Source: Sulfuricurvum kujiense DSM 16994
GTDB lineage: Bacteria; Campylobacterota; Campylobacteria; Campylobacterales; Sulfurimonadaceae
Length of the DNA stretch: 64,000 nucleotides
Assembly (NCBI RefSeq): GCF_000183725.1
Contig: NC_014762.1
Coordinates: 2,046,001-2,110,000 of the forward strand
Reading direction: 5' to 3'
A model generated the notes under the pieces. The model did not search any database. It saw only the letters and a program-made list of their open reading frames with translations, and had not been told where the DNA came from. The position numbers and the translations under genes were made by a program. Positions 15,974 to 23,579 of this stretch are shown here, piece after piece (the first letter of the stretch is position 1; each line of letters starts with the position of its first letter).

Positions 15974-17749
15974 TTAGATACTGCAAGAAGTATCTACTTT
16001 GTAAACAGCAAGCTCTTTACCTTTTGTATCGACAACGTGAACCGCACATGCGATACATGGGTCAAAACTGTGAATCGTACGGATGATCTCTAAGGGCTGT
16101 TCCGGATTAGCTACTTTGGTTCCGATCAAACTCGCTTCATATGCACCCAAACGTCCTTTATGATCACGCGGAGCCGCATTCCATGTTGATGGGACAATCG
16201 CTTGATAGTTTGCTACTTTTCCATCGGTAATACTTACCCAGTGACCGAGTGCACCGCGCGGAGCTTCCGCCATACCGCGCCCTTTTGCACTTACGCTCAC
16301 TTTGTCGAAATCAAACTCTGTCCATGTACTTTTGTCTCCGGCAAGAACATTTGCCGTCAACTCATCGATCCATTCAACCATGACGTCAGACATCAATGAT
16401 GTCTCGATCGCACGAGCCGCTGTACGCCCGACAGTACTGAACAGTACTGATACCGGAAGTTTTCCGCGCTCTAGGAACTCAGTCACGTATTTGGTAATAC
16501 GCTTATCTTTAGCCGCGACACCGATTACCATACGAGCCAACGGCCCCACTTCAACGCGGGTATCGTTGTAAATCGGAGATTTGATCCAGCTGTATTTCTC
16601 TTTCGTTTTCAAATACGCAATTCCATCCGAACGTTTATCCAAACCGGTGTATTCAGGAATGGTTTGACCTTCGTACGGGTGAAGAGGTTTGTCCCCTTTG
16701 TACCAGGCGTGAGTGACGTCTTCAGCAATTTTTTCTTGATCCAACGGATGAACTTTAGAAATATCTCCGCCGAGTACTACCCCGCTTGGGAAAAGAAGGG
16801 CCGATTTGTAAAAACCGGTATCATCAAGACGGAAATCTCCGTAACTCATGAAGTTCAAGAGTCCGCCGCCGGTTCCGCCGACCCCTTTGCCGCCCATCAA
16901 TTCGCTGAATGTCGCTTTAGAATCGGTCGCTTCACCCGCATACATGGTTCCCGCCATGTAAACATCCGGCAAATACGCTTGTTTAACAAATTTACGTCCT
17001 GCAAGCAACAACGATTTAAAGAGGGCCAGACGTGCCGGATTTTGGATATCCTGAACACACGTTACCCCTCCGACGACGATACTTTGCGGATGCGGGTTTT
17101 TACCGCCGAAAATCGCCTGCATTTTTGCCATATCGCGTTGAATATCCAATGCTTGCAAGTAGTGGGCAACCCCGATAAGATTTTGTTCCGGTGTGAGTTT
17201 ATAGTGAGGATTGCCCCAATATCCGTTACCGAAAATTCCCAAACGCCCTTGCTTTACAAATTTTGCTACACGGTCTTGGATCGCTTTAAATTCGCTCTCA
17301 CCGTCGATAAACGGAGATTCTCCCGCGACACTCGCCCATTTGCGTGCTTCTGCTGCTGTTTTAACCGGATCAGCCGAAAGGGCGGAGACGACATCGACAA
17401 AGTCAAGCGCATGAAGGTGATAGAAGTGAACCACATGGTCATGCACATACAACGCACCCTGAATCAGGTTACGAACGATACGGGCATTTTTAGGGATCGT
17501 GATATCAAACGCATCTTCAACCGCTTCAATAGAACGTTGATAGTGAGTACCGGTACAAACACCGCAGATACGCATTGCCAACAATCCGCAGTCACGCGGA
17601 TCACGCCCTTGTAAAATCGTCTCAATCCCGCGGAACATCGTTGATGCGCTATAGGCGTCTACAATCGTGTTATTCTCATCAATGACAGCTTCAATACGCA
17701 AATGCCCTTCGATACGGGTAATAGGGTCAACTACAATATGTTTACTCAT
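15974..17749 (-). CDS. hydB: HydB, large subunit of periplasmic [NiFe] uptake hydrogenase
   Basis: A 591-residue large subunit carrying the NiFe(CN)2CO centre. The N-terminal ligand motif RICGVCTGTH supplies Cys62 and Cys65; the C-terminal motif DPCIACAVH supplies Cys565 and Cys568. After His571 a 20-residue tail remains, to be removed by a maturation protease. The sequence has the full group 1 layout and pairs with the Tat-exported HydA, so it is exported as a complex. Its start overlaps the hydA stop by eight bases. Confidence 0.96.
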   Translation of the reverse strand: MSKHIVVDPITRIEGHLRIEAVIDENNTIVDAYSASTMFRGIETILQGRDPRDCGLLAMRICGVCTGTHYQRSIEAVEDAFDITIPKNARIVRNLIQGALYVHDHVVHFYHLHALDFVDVVSALSADPVKTAAEARKWASVAGESPFIDGESEFKAIQDRVAKFVKQGRLGIFGNGYWGNPHYKLTPEQNLIGVAHYLQALDIQRDMAKMQAIFGGKNPHPQSIVVGGVTCVQDIQNPARLALFKSLLLAGRKFVKQAYLPDVYMAGTMYAGEATDSKATFSELMGGKGVGGTGGGLLNFMSYGDFRLDDTGFYKSALLFPSGVVLGGDISKVHPLDQEKIAEDVTHAWYKGDKPLHPYEGQTIPEYTGLDKRSDGIAYLKTKEKYSWIKSPIYNDTRVEVGPLARMVIGVAAKDKRITKYVTEFLERGKLPVSVLFSTVGRTAARAIETSLMSDVMVEWIDELTANVLAGDKSTWTEFDFDKVSVSAKGRGMAEAPRGALGHWVSITDGKVANYQAIVPSTWNAAPRDHKGRLGAYEASLIGTKVANPEQPLEIIRTIHSFDPCIACAVHVVDTKGKELAVYKVDTSCSI

Positions 17750-18980
17750 GGTTCTCTCCTGAATTTTCTCGTTTGCCTGCTACCGTGCTGGCTGCTGCAT
17801 GAATCGCGATACCGATACCGGCTGCGGTCAACATGCCCAAACCGAATTCATCAACGGTTTTTTCTACGCCGCCTGTCGGTGCTTTAATTTTTGCATCGGC
17901 CATCGGGCGCTCATAGGCGTATTTATCCCAGAAATCGGGTTCCGAACATCCGATACATCCGCGTCCGACACCGATCGGCCAGTTGACCGCTTCGTTGTAA
18001 CGGACGATCGAACAGTTGTTAAACGTCATCGGCCCTTTACAACCCATTTTGTAGAGACAGAAATTGTTTTGCGCCCCTACATCGCCCCACTCTTCAACGT
18101 ATTCACCCGCATCGAAGTGTGCACGGCGCTCACAGTTGTCATGGATACGGTATCCGAATGCGAATTTAGGACGTAAAAGTGAATCGAGTTCCGGTACTTG
18201 TCCCGTCAATACGTAATGAAGTATTACCCCCACCATATTTGCCGGATTTGCCGGACAGGCAGGGATATTGATTAACGGTTTGTTTTTAACAACGTCCATA
18301 ACACCGACGGCACCCGTAGGATTCGGAGCAGCCGCAGGAATACCGCCGAACGTTGCACAGGCTCCGACCGCTACAACAGCCGCAGCATTTTCGGCACAAC
18401 GGACGAGATGATCATGGAATGTTTCACCGGCGGCACCGATCGTACCGTATTGTCCGTCCATACCCATAGGAATAGAACCTTCTACAAAAAGAAGATATTT
18501 CCCTTTGAAATGTTCCATCGCTTCTTCAAGCTGTTTTTCAGCCTGAAAACCGGACGCCGCCTGAAGCGTTTCATGGAATTCAAGAGAGATGATATCCAAA
18601 ACGATCTCATCGATTTTCGGCCCGTCTGCACGAAGGAGCGCTTCAGAGTTACCGGCACAGTCTTGAAGTTCGAGCCAAATCACAGGGGCACGGTTCATCA
18701 TTACGGCCGCATCCGCAACAAGCGGAGTAAACATCGGAGGAAGCATTAACATCGCTGTTGTCGCACTCGCCCATTTCATAAATTCGCGTCGATCTATCCC
18801 GTTTTCTTCCAAGAGTTCGGTGAAATCGAGCTTATTGGCCGGTGTATTGGAGCGCATCTCGTTCAAGCGCGCCTCACACTTTGCAAACAGCTCTTGGTAA
18901 TACGTATCACCCTTGTTCGTCTCAACGCGCGAACTTTTCGAAGTAAACAGTTTTTTAACCGCTTCTACTTTATCGGACAT
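17742..18980 (-). CDS. hydA: HydA, small subunit of periplasmic [NiFe] uptake hydrogenase
   Basis: A 412-residue small subunit with a twin-arginine signal (DRREFMKW, Arg64-Arg65) preceded by about 60 charged residues. Iron-sulfur ligands are in LQDCAGNSE (proximal), VGACATFGG, PACPANP, HDNCERR, CLYKMGCKGP, CSIVRYNE and GCIGC. A C-terminal membrane helix (about 378-402) anchors it on the periplasmic face next to HydC. The ribosome site GAGGAGGGG is strong. The unusual N-terminal extension recurs inside the 808-residue fusion encoded at 23,572-25,998, showing that the two proteins are paralogues. Confidence 0.96.
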   Translation of the reverse strand: MSDKVEAVKKLFTSKSSRVETNKGDTYYQELFAKCEARLNEMRSNTPANKLDFTELLEENGIDRREFMKWASATTAMLMLPPMFTPLVADAAVMMNRAPVIWLELQDCAGNSEALLRADGPKIDEIVLDIISLEFHETLQAASGFQAEKQLEEAMEHFKGKYLLFVEGSIPMGMDGQYGTIGAAGETFHDHLVRCAENAAAVVAVGACATFGGIPAAAPNPTGAVGVMDVVKNKPLINIPACPANPANMVGVILHYVLTGQVPELDSLLRPKFAFGYRIHDNCERRAHFDAGEYVEEWGDVGAQNNFCLYKMGCKGPMTFNNCSIVRYNEAVNWPIGVGRGCIGCSEPDFWDKYAYERPMADAKIKAPTGGVEKTVDEFGLGMLTAAGIGIAIHAAASTVAGKRENSGENHE

Positions 18981-19001
18981 AATCCCCTCCTCAATATTTT
19001 A

Positions 19002-19023
19002 TGAACAATCATTCAGTATTGTA
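19002..19023 (-). promoter_or_regulatory. hydA promoter -10 box with overlapping TetR-type palindrome
   Basis: On the minus strand a TACAAT box (19,018-19,023) is followed after two bases by the palindrome TGAATGATTGTTCA (19,002-19,015), which would cover the transcription start. No good -35 box is visible. The palindrome matches the site before cbiM in its TGAA/TTCA arms. TetR regulators typically bind such sites, and one is encoded 2.3 kb upstream. The remaining part of this 118-bp gap is AT-rich without clear signals. Confidence 0.5.
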
Positions 19024-19098
19024 CGTCTGGATAACTTAAACGAATATTTAAAGGATAAAATTTAATTTAAAAAGGTAATTTGTTATTTAAATTTAGGA

Positions 19099-20394
19099 CT
19101 AATGTGTTGTGCAGACCGAGCAGACGTCAAAGGTGCGAAAAATCAAAGAGGCTTTTGCTATCGATTCAACCCCGATCATCGCTTTTTGGGCCGTACCGGG
19201 ATTATCGGAGGGGCCGTTCCCCAAATTCCATTGGGTCGGAGTAATAATAGAATATTCCATAATTCTACCCTTCTCAATACGGGCTTTATGGATCAAAGAG
19301 CCGCGCGGCGCTTCAACAATCCCTATCCCGGAGCCGCTTATAGTCTCAATGGAAGCGGGAGGGATAAATGAACGTTGCGATAAATCAAGAGACGTCAAAA
19401 GCTGACGCACCTGAGCACATAACAATACCATCTCTTCGACTCGGGCGCATAAGCGTGTTACCGCACTATCGCCATGGATACGGTACAAATCACTGATCCC
19501 TGCGCGTTCCTGCACCAAAGCCCGCGCCAAAGGACCCCCCTCATAAAATTCCCCGTTGTAGAGGGCATTTTTCGCATACGTTTTTCCGCCGTTTTCAAAG
19601 GTTTGGGAAGCATCTTCCGAAACCAAATCGGGTTGCGCATTGCTTCGAACATCGAAAGCCATCGCTATCCGTTCATTTCCCAAAACCAAAAATCGGCCGT
19701 GGCTTTTTCCACTATCCAATAGTTCCAAACGCTCAAAATTGCGTAAAAGGGTTCCAAAATCCCCTTTCAACGTACCAAGCGTATCGTTTTTCATATGCGA
19801 CTCAAATAGTTCTGTGCCGCATCCTAAAACCTCATCTTCGATAAAGCGTTCAACCTCGGATAGGATTTTCAGAGCCTGCATCACCTCGATATGGGTAGGA
19901 TCGCATGTCACCCCTCCGGGAAGTGCATAGGAGCTGTGCGGCCACTGTCCGCTAAAGAGGGCACATAGCTGATTGACCTGCGATGTGACATAAAGCGCTT
20001 TGAGCGCAACAGGGGGTTCTTCGCCTAAAAGTTTTCCGCTCTCATGAAGCATCACCAGATAGAGCCACTTAATATGGTTTTGGATCAGTTCGCAAGAGAG
20101 GGTAATTTCCCTCAAAGCATGGGCTTTGGGAGTGAGTGTTACCGGATATCCGGCATTTTCATAGAGGCTCTCCAGCATCCGCACCGCGGCAATCAGATGA
20201 GAGTGCCCGCAGATGCCGCATACTCTGGGTGCAATGACTAAGGAGTCCAAGGCGTTTCGCCCCTCCAAGATCGCTTCTATTCCCCGAAAATGCAAGAATC
20301 GGATAGCGGCCTCTTGCACCCGACCGCTCTTATCGGTTTGAAAATCGAGTACCGCTTCCCCCTCGATCCGCTCGATCAGTTCATGCGTGATCAT
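19099..20394 (-). CDS. Sensor-like cytosolic [NiFe] hydrogenase large subunit (HupV/HoxC-like)
   Basis: A 431-residue large subunit. The N-terminal ligands are in RVCGICGHSH (Cys59, Cys62); the protein ends exactly at DVCSVCTTH, with Cys425 and Cys428 and His431 as the last residue. There is thus no C-terminal tail and no need for a maturation protease, a feature known from the H2-sensing HoxC/HupV proteins. It is shorter than the catalytic subunits in this window and has no export partner. It overlaps the small-subunit stop by 14 bases. Classification as sensor is inferred; a cytosolic uptake enzyme is the alternative. Confidence 0.85.
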   Translation of the reverse strand: MITHELIERIEGEAVLDFQTDKSGRVQEAAIRFLHFRGIEAILEGRNALDSLVIAPRVCGICGHSHLIAAVRMLESLYENAGYPVTLTPKAHALREITLSCELIQNHIKWLYLVMLHESGKLLGEEPPVALKALYVTSQVNQLCALFSGQWPHSSYALPGGVTCDPTHIEVMQALKILSEVERFIEDEVLGCGTELFESHMKNDTLGTLKGDFGTLLRNFERLELLDSGKSHGRFLVLGNERIAMAFDVRSNAQPDLVSEDASQTFENGGKTYAKNALYNGEFYEGGPLARALVQERAGISDLYRIHGDSAVTRLCARVEEMVLLCAQVRQLLTSLDLSQRSFIPPASIETISGSGIGIVEAPRGSLIHKARIEKGRIMEYSIITPTQWNLGNGPSDNPGTAQKAMIGVESIAKASLIFRTFDVCSVCTTH

Positions 20395-21277
20395 CGATCA
20401 ACCTCTCTTCCAGACGTTTGATATGAAACGATTTTGCCGCTCCCGCTAACGCCAAATAGCTACGTTTCGGTATGCCAAGCGGCATCTCCGAAGGAATTGA
20501 CATATAGGTTTTAGTCGTAAATAGGTCCCGCTTAGGAAATGCGGGTTCCGTGCACCCGACACACGGCGTACCGGAACGGGTTTTCGAACTCACGTCATTC
20601 CATAGTATCTTATTGCAGCTGCCGTGAGTATATGGGCCTTGGCACCCTTGGGCATAAAAAAGACACCCCTCTTTCGTCCCGAAACGCTCACTGTCGACTT
20701 TCCACTCAAAATACTCGTTACGCAGACATCCGTTATGTACCAGATAGGCATATAATTCTTTAGGACGGCGGAATTCATCGACAAGAATTTCCCTCCCCGC
20801 ACTGATCATATCGATCACAAAACTGAGCCATTTGGGATGGGCCGGACAGCCGCTGAGGGTAATCACCTTCTCCTGCATCGCTTTGAGCGGCCCACTGCCG
20901 TTTTCTTTATCAAATACGATTCCGCTGATATGTTCGGGATCATTCTCTTTAAATATTCCGCCGAAGCTTGCACAGCTTCCCATGCTAATAATATGCTTGG
21001 CTTTGTGTGCCAGTGCGGGCAAAAGGGTTCGCATCTCCACACCGGCACGCTCAAACGGCGCGCTGTATGCACCTTCGAAAATGAGGACATCCGATTTGGG
21101 GACTTTTTTGACCAGATCTTTGAGTGTTTTTTGGCAGGGAAGAAGCGGATGGTGGATAAATTCGATGGTTTCCAATAGAGTTCCCAAAGCGGGATCGTTT
21201 AAAAATGAGTGGGTATTGCCGTTGCAGGTGATCCCCTGCAGCCAGATAACTTTGAGTTTAGCGGGATTTGAGGGCAT
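20381..21277 (-). CDS. Sensor-like cytosolic [NiFe] hydrogenase small subunit (HupU/HoxB-like)
   Basis: About 298 residues from the chosen start (MPSNPAKLKVIWLQG). A longer open frame upstream lies within tetR and is not homologous, so it is discarded. Ligand motifs: LQGITCNGN, MGSCASFGG, SGCPAHP, HNGCLRNEY, CLFYAQGCQGP and PCVGCTEP. There is no Tat signal and no C-terminal membrane helix, so the pair stays in the cytoplasm. Its start overlaps the end of tetR by 20 bases, so regulator and sensor-like hydrogenase are translationally coupled. Confidence 0.85.
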   Translation of the reverse strand: MPSNPAKLKVIWLQGITCNGNTHSFLNDPALGTLLETIEFIHHPLLPCQKTLKDLVKKVPKSDVLIFEGAYSAPFERAGVEMRTLLPALAHKAKHIISMGSCASFGGIFKENDPEHISGIVFDKENGSGPLKAMQEKVITLSGCPAHPKWLSFVIDMISAGREILVDEFRRPKELYAYLVHNGCLRNEYFEWKVDSERFGTKEGCLFYAQGCQGPYTHGSCNKILWNDVSSKTRSGTPCVGCTEPAFPKRDLFTTKTYMSIPSEMPLGIPKRSYLALAGAAKSFHIKRLEERLIDDHA

Positions 21278-21851
21278 AATAGATATTTTCGGCGATCGTG
21301 TGCTCGTAACTCTCCAGTGGTTTTGGGAGAATATTTTCACCGTTGATAAATACCATCCCTCCCAGATACCCCATGAAAAGACCGAATGCACTGAAAAAAT
21401 CCTGATCCCGCAAATCACCGGATCTGACACCCTCTTCAAAAAAGATCATCATCTCAGTCACAAACGCAGAGACACAGATCATCCCCTCACAGCTGTTTTG
21501 AAATACTTCACGATTAGAGAGGTAAACCCGAAGAAAATACTCAATGGTCTCAGGTCTATCTTTTGCGATCTTAAAATACATATGAACGATCGCTTCGATT
21601 TTTTCCTGAGTGCTCATCGGGCTCTCATTGATACGGCGAATCTCTTCCCCCAAAATATTGGCGATGTAGAGGATAAGGTCTTTGGCCAGCATCTCTTTGG
21701 ACGTAAAATAGTTGTAAAGGTTTCCAACACTCATCCCGATTTTTTCGGCAATTGCCGGCATTGTCGTTTGATAAAAGCCCTCTTTGGAAAACAGTTCCAA
21801 CGCTTTCGTCATAATCGAAACTTTACGCTCTTCTTTACTCAACCGTGCCAA
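21258..21851 (-). CDS. TetR-family transcriptional regulator
   Basis: A 197-residue protein. The N-terminal helix-turn-helix reads ALELFSKEGFYQTTMPAIAEKIGMSVGNLYNYFTSKEM, a typical TetR DNA-binding domain (shown here only as its parts: LFSKEGFYQTT, IAEKIGMSVGNLYNYF). The C-terminal helical domain is of unknown ligand. It starts with TTG, with AGCAGG upstream. It lies 33 bases after the cytoplasmic large subunit and overlaps the sensor-like small subunit. Likely targets are the two TGAA/TTCA palindromes before hydA and cbiM. Whether it senses a metabolite or the sensor hydrogenase cannot be told. Confidence 0.92.
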   Translation of the reverse strand: MARLSKEERKVSIMTKALELFSKEGFYQTTMPAIAEKIGMSVGNLYNYFTSKEMLAKDLILYIANILGEEIRRINESPMSTQEKIEAIVHMYFKIAKDRPETIEYFLRVYLSNREVFQNSCEGMICVSAFVTEMMIFFEEGVRSGDLRDQDFFSAFGLFMGYLGGMVFINGENILPKPLESYEHTIAENIYYALKSR

Positions 21852-21884
21852 TGTTTGTACCTGCTGTCAAATTCATTTTTGTAA

Positions 21885-23579
21885 TTATAGCGAACAGACG
21901 GGTGAAATTTTGTATTGAGCAAGTTCGCGCCCTGTAGCATCGATAACATGCACTGCACAGGCCAGACACGGATCAAACGAATGAACCGCGCGTAACACTT
22001 CAAGCGGTGCGGACGGATCGGCGAGTTGAATGCCGATCAAAGACTCCTCATATGCTCCGCGTCCCTCTTTGGCACCTTTTGGCGATGCGTTCCACGTCGT
22101 CGGAACCACCGCCTGATAGTTGGCGATTTTCCCCTCTTCGATCCGTACAAAGTGTCCTAATACGCCACGGGGTACTTCAAAAATACCGGCTCCTTTAGCC
22201 TCATGCGGAAGTTCCTCGAAAACATACTTCGTCCACGTATCTTCATCGTAGTATTTGATATTTTCGATCAAATCGCTCATCGTATCAAACAGATAATCGC
22301 AGCAGATTTGCGCTTCTACCGCGCGAGCCGCATTTCGTCCCACAGTAGTTGAAAAATCAATCAACTCCATACCGGAACGTTTCATAAACCGCTCCATATA
22401 GGGACGGATAATAGGAGAATTTTTAGAGTATCCGACGATCATCCGAGCTAACGGTCCGACTTCCATGACATTTCCATCATATCTCGGCGCTTTGACCCAT
22501 GTGTATTTCCCCTCGGTTTTAAGAGAACCGTCGTCGTTTAGATCGGTATAAAACGGTGTTGTGTCCCCTTCGTACGGAGAGAGAGGAGCATCGTTTTCAT
22601 ACCATGATCGGGATGCCTCTTCGGTAATTTTGCTACTGTCAAACGGCTCTATACTCTCAAAATTATGAGCTTTGATAACGCCGCTGCTAAAGAGCTGCTG
22701 ATCTTTTCCGAATCGGTATCCGCCGCAGCACATAAAATTCCCGACTGCACGACCCTCTCCCGCCTTGATTGAGTCACGATACGCATTGACAAGCATCACC
22801 ATATCGGGGATATAGGCACGTTCGATAAAATCCCTCGTCTCTTTGATAATAAACAAAAAATCGTTTAGACGCTGAGGGTTGAGCATATCAGCGACACTCG
22901 TAACCCCTCCGACAACGAGATTTTGAGGGTGAGGCGTTTTTCCTGCAAAAATTGCCACCGCTTTAGAGAGTTCCCGCTGAATCCGCAACGCTTCGAGATA
23001 ATGGTTCATATGTACCAGATTCTCCTCAGGAGTGAAGCGATAGGTAGCATGTCCCCAATAGCCGTTGGCAAACAATCCCAACCTGCCCGCTTTGACAAAC
23101 CCCTCCAACTTCTCTTTAATCGCTTCGAGATGCCCGTCGGAATTGCGATAAGGGTGTTCACACCAGGAGGCGGCATCTTTGGCGGCTTTATTGCAATCGG
23201 CACTAAGTGCTCCCGTAATATCGACAAAATCGAGCGAATGGAGGTGATAATAGTGGACAATATGATCTTGTACAAATAGCGAGAGGGTGACGAGGTTACG
23301 GATAATCTCGGCATTATGAGGTATTTCAATGCCATATGCCGCTTCTACCGCGCTGATAGAAGCACGGTAATGGACGTTTGTACATACACCGCAGATACGC
23401 TGAGCAATCAAGCCCGAATCTCTGGGATCACGCCCTTTTAAAATCGTCTCAATCCCCCGAAAAAGCTGACCAGAAGCCCACGCTTCGGTGACAACGTTAT
23501 TCTCATCAATTTCGACCTCAATTCGTAGATGCCCCTCGATTCGGGTAATCGGGTCTATGATAATTTTCTGTTTACTCAT
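21885..23579 (-). CDS. Large subunit of cytoplasmic [NiFe] hydrogenase, HydB paralogue
   Basis: A 564-residue large subunit closely resembling HydB over its whole length (for example ITRIEGHLRIE, RICGVCTNVH with Cys63/Cys66, and DPCLACAVH with Cys538/Cys541). A 20-residue tail after His544 calls for proteolytic maturation. It overlaps by eight bases the gene for the fused small subunit, which is its obvious partner. Because that partner carries no working export signal, this enzyme should act in the cytoplasm, unlike HydB. Confidence 0.93.
   Translation of the reverse strand: MSKQKIIIDPITRIEGHLRIEVEIDENNVVTEAWASGQLFRGIETILKGRDPRDSGLIAQRICGVCTNVHYRASISAVEAAYGIEIPHNAEIIRNLVTLSLFVQDHIVHYYHLHSLDFVDITGALSADCNKAAKDAASWCEHPYRNSDGHLEAIKEKLEGFVKAGRLGLFANGYWGHATYRFTPEENLVHMNHYLEALRIQRELSKAVAIFAGKTPHPQNLVVGGVTSVADMLNPQRLNDFLFIIKETRDFIERAYIPDMVMLVNAYRDSIKAGEGRAVGNFMCCGGYRFGKDQQLFSSGVIKAHNFESIEPFDSSKITEEASRSWYENDAPLSPYEGDTTPFYTDLNDDGSLKTEGKYTWVKAPRYDGNVMEVGPLARMIVGYSKNSPIIRPYMERFMKRSGMELIDFSTTVGRNAARAVEAQICCDYLFDTMSDLIENIKYYDEDTWTKYVFEELPHEAKGAGIFEVPRGVLGHFVRIEEGKIANYQAVVPTTWNASPKGAKEGRGAYEESLIGIQLADPSAPLEVLRAVHSFDPCLACAVHVIDATGRELAQYKISPVCSL

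Noticed and set aside
16664-17614. A 316-codon plus-strand frame opposite hydB
   Set aside because: Antisense shadow of a confidently identified hydrogenase large subunit.
21278-21439. A longer start for the sensor-like small subunit
   Set aside because: The extra 54 codons lie inside tetR in another frame and do not resemble hydrogenase sequence; the family start fits at 21,277.
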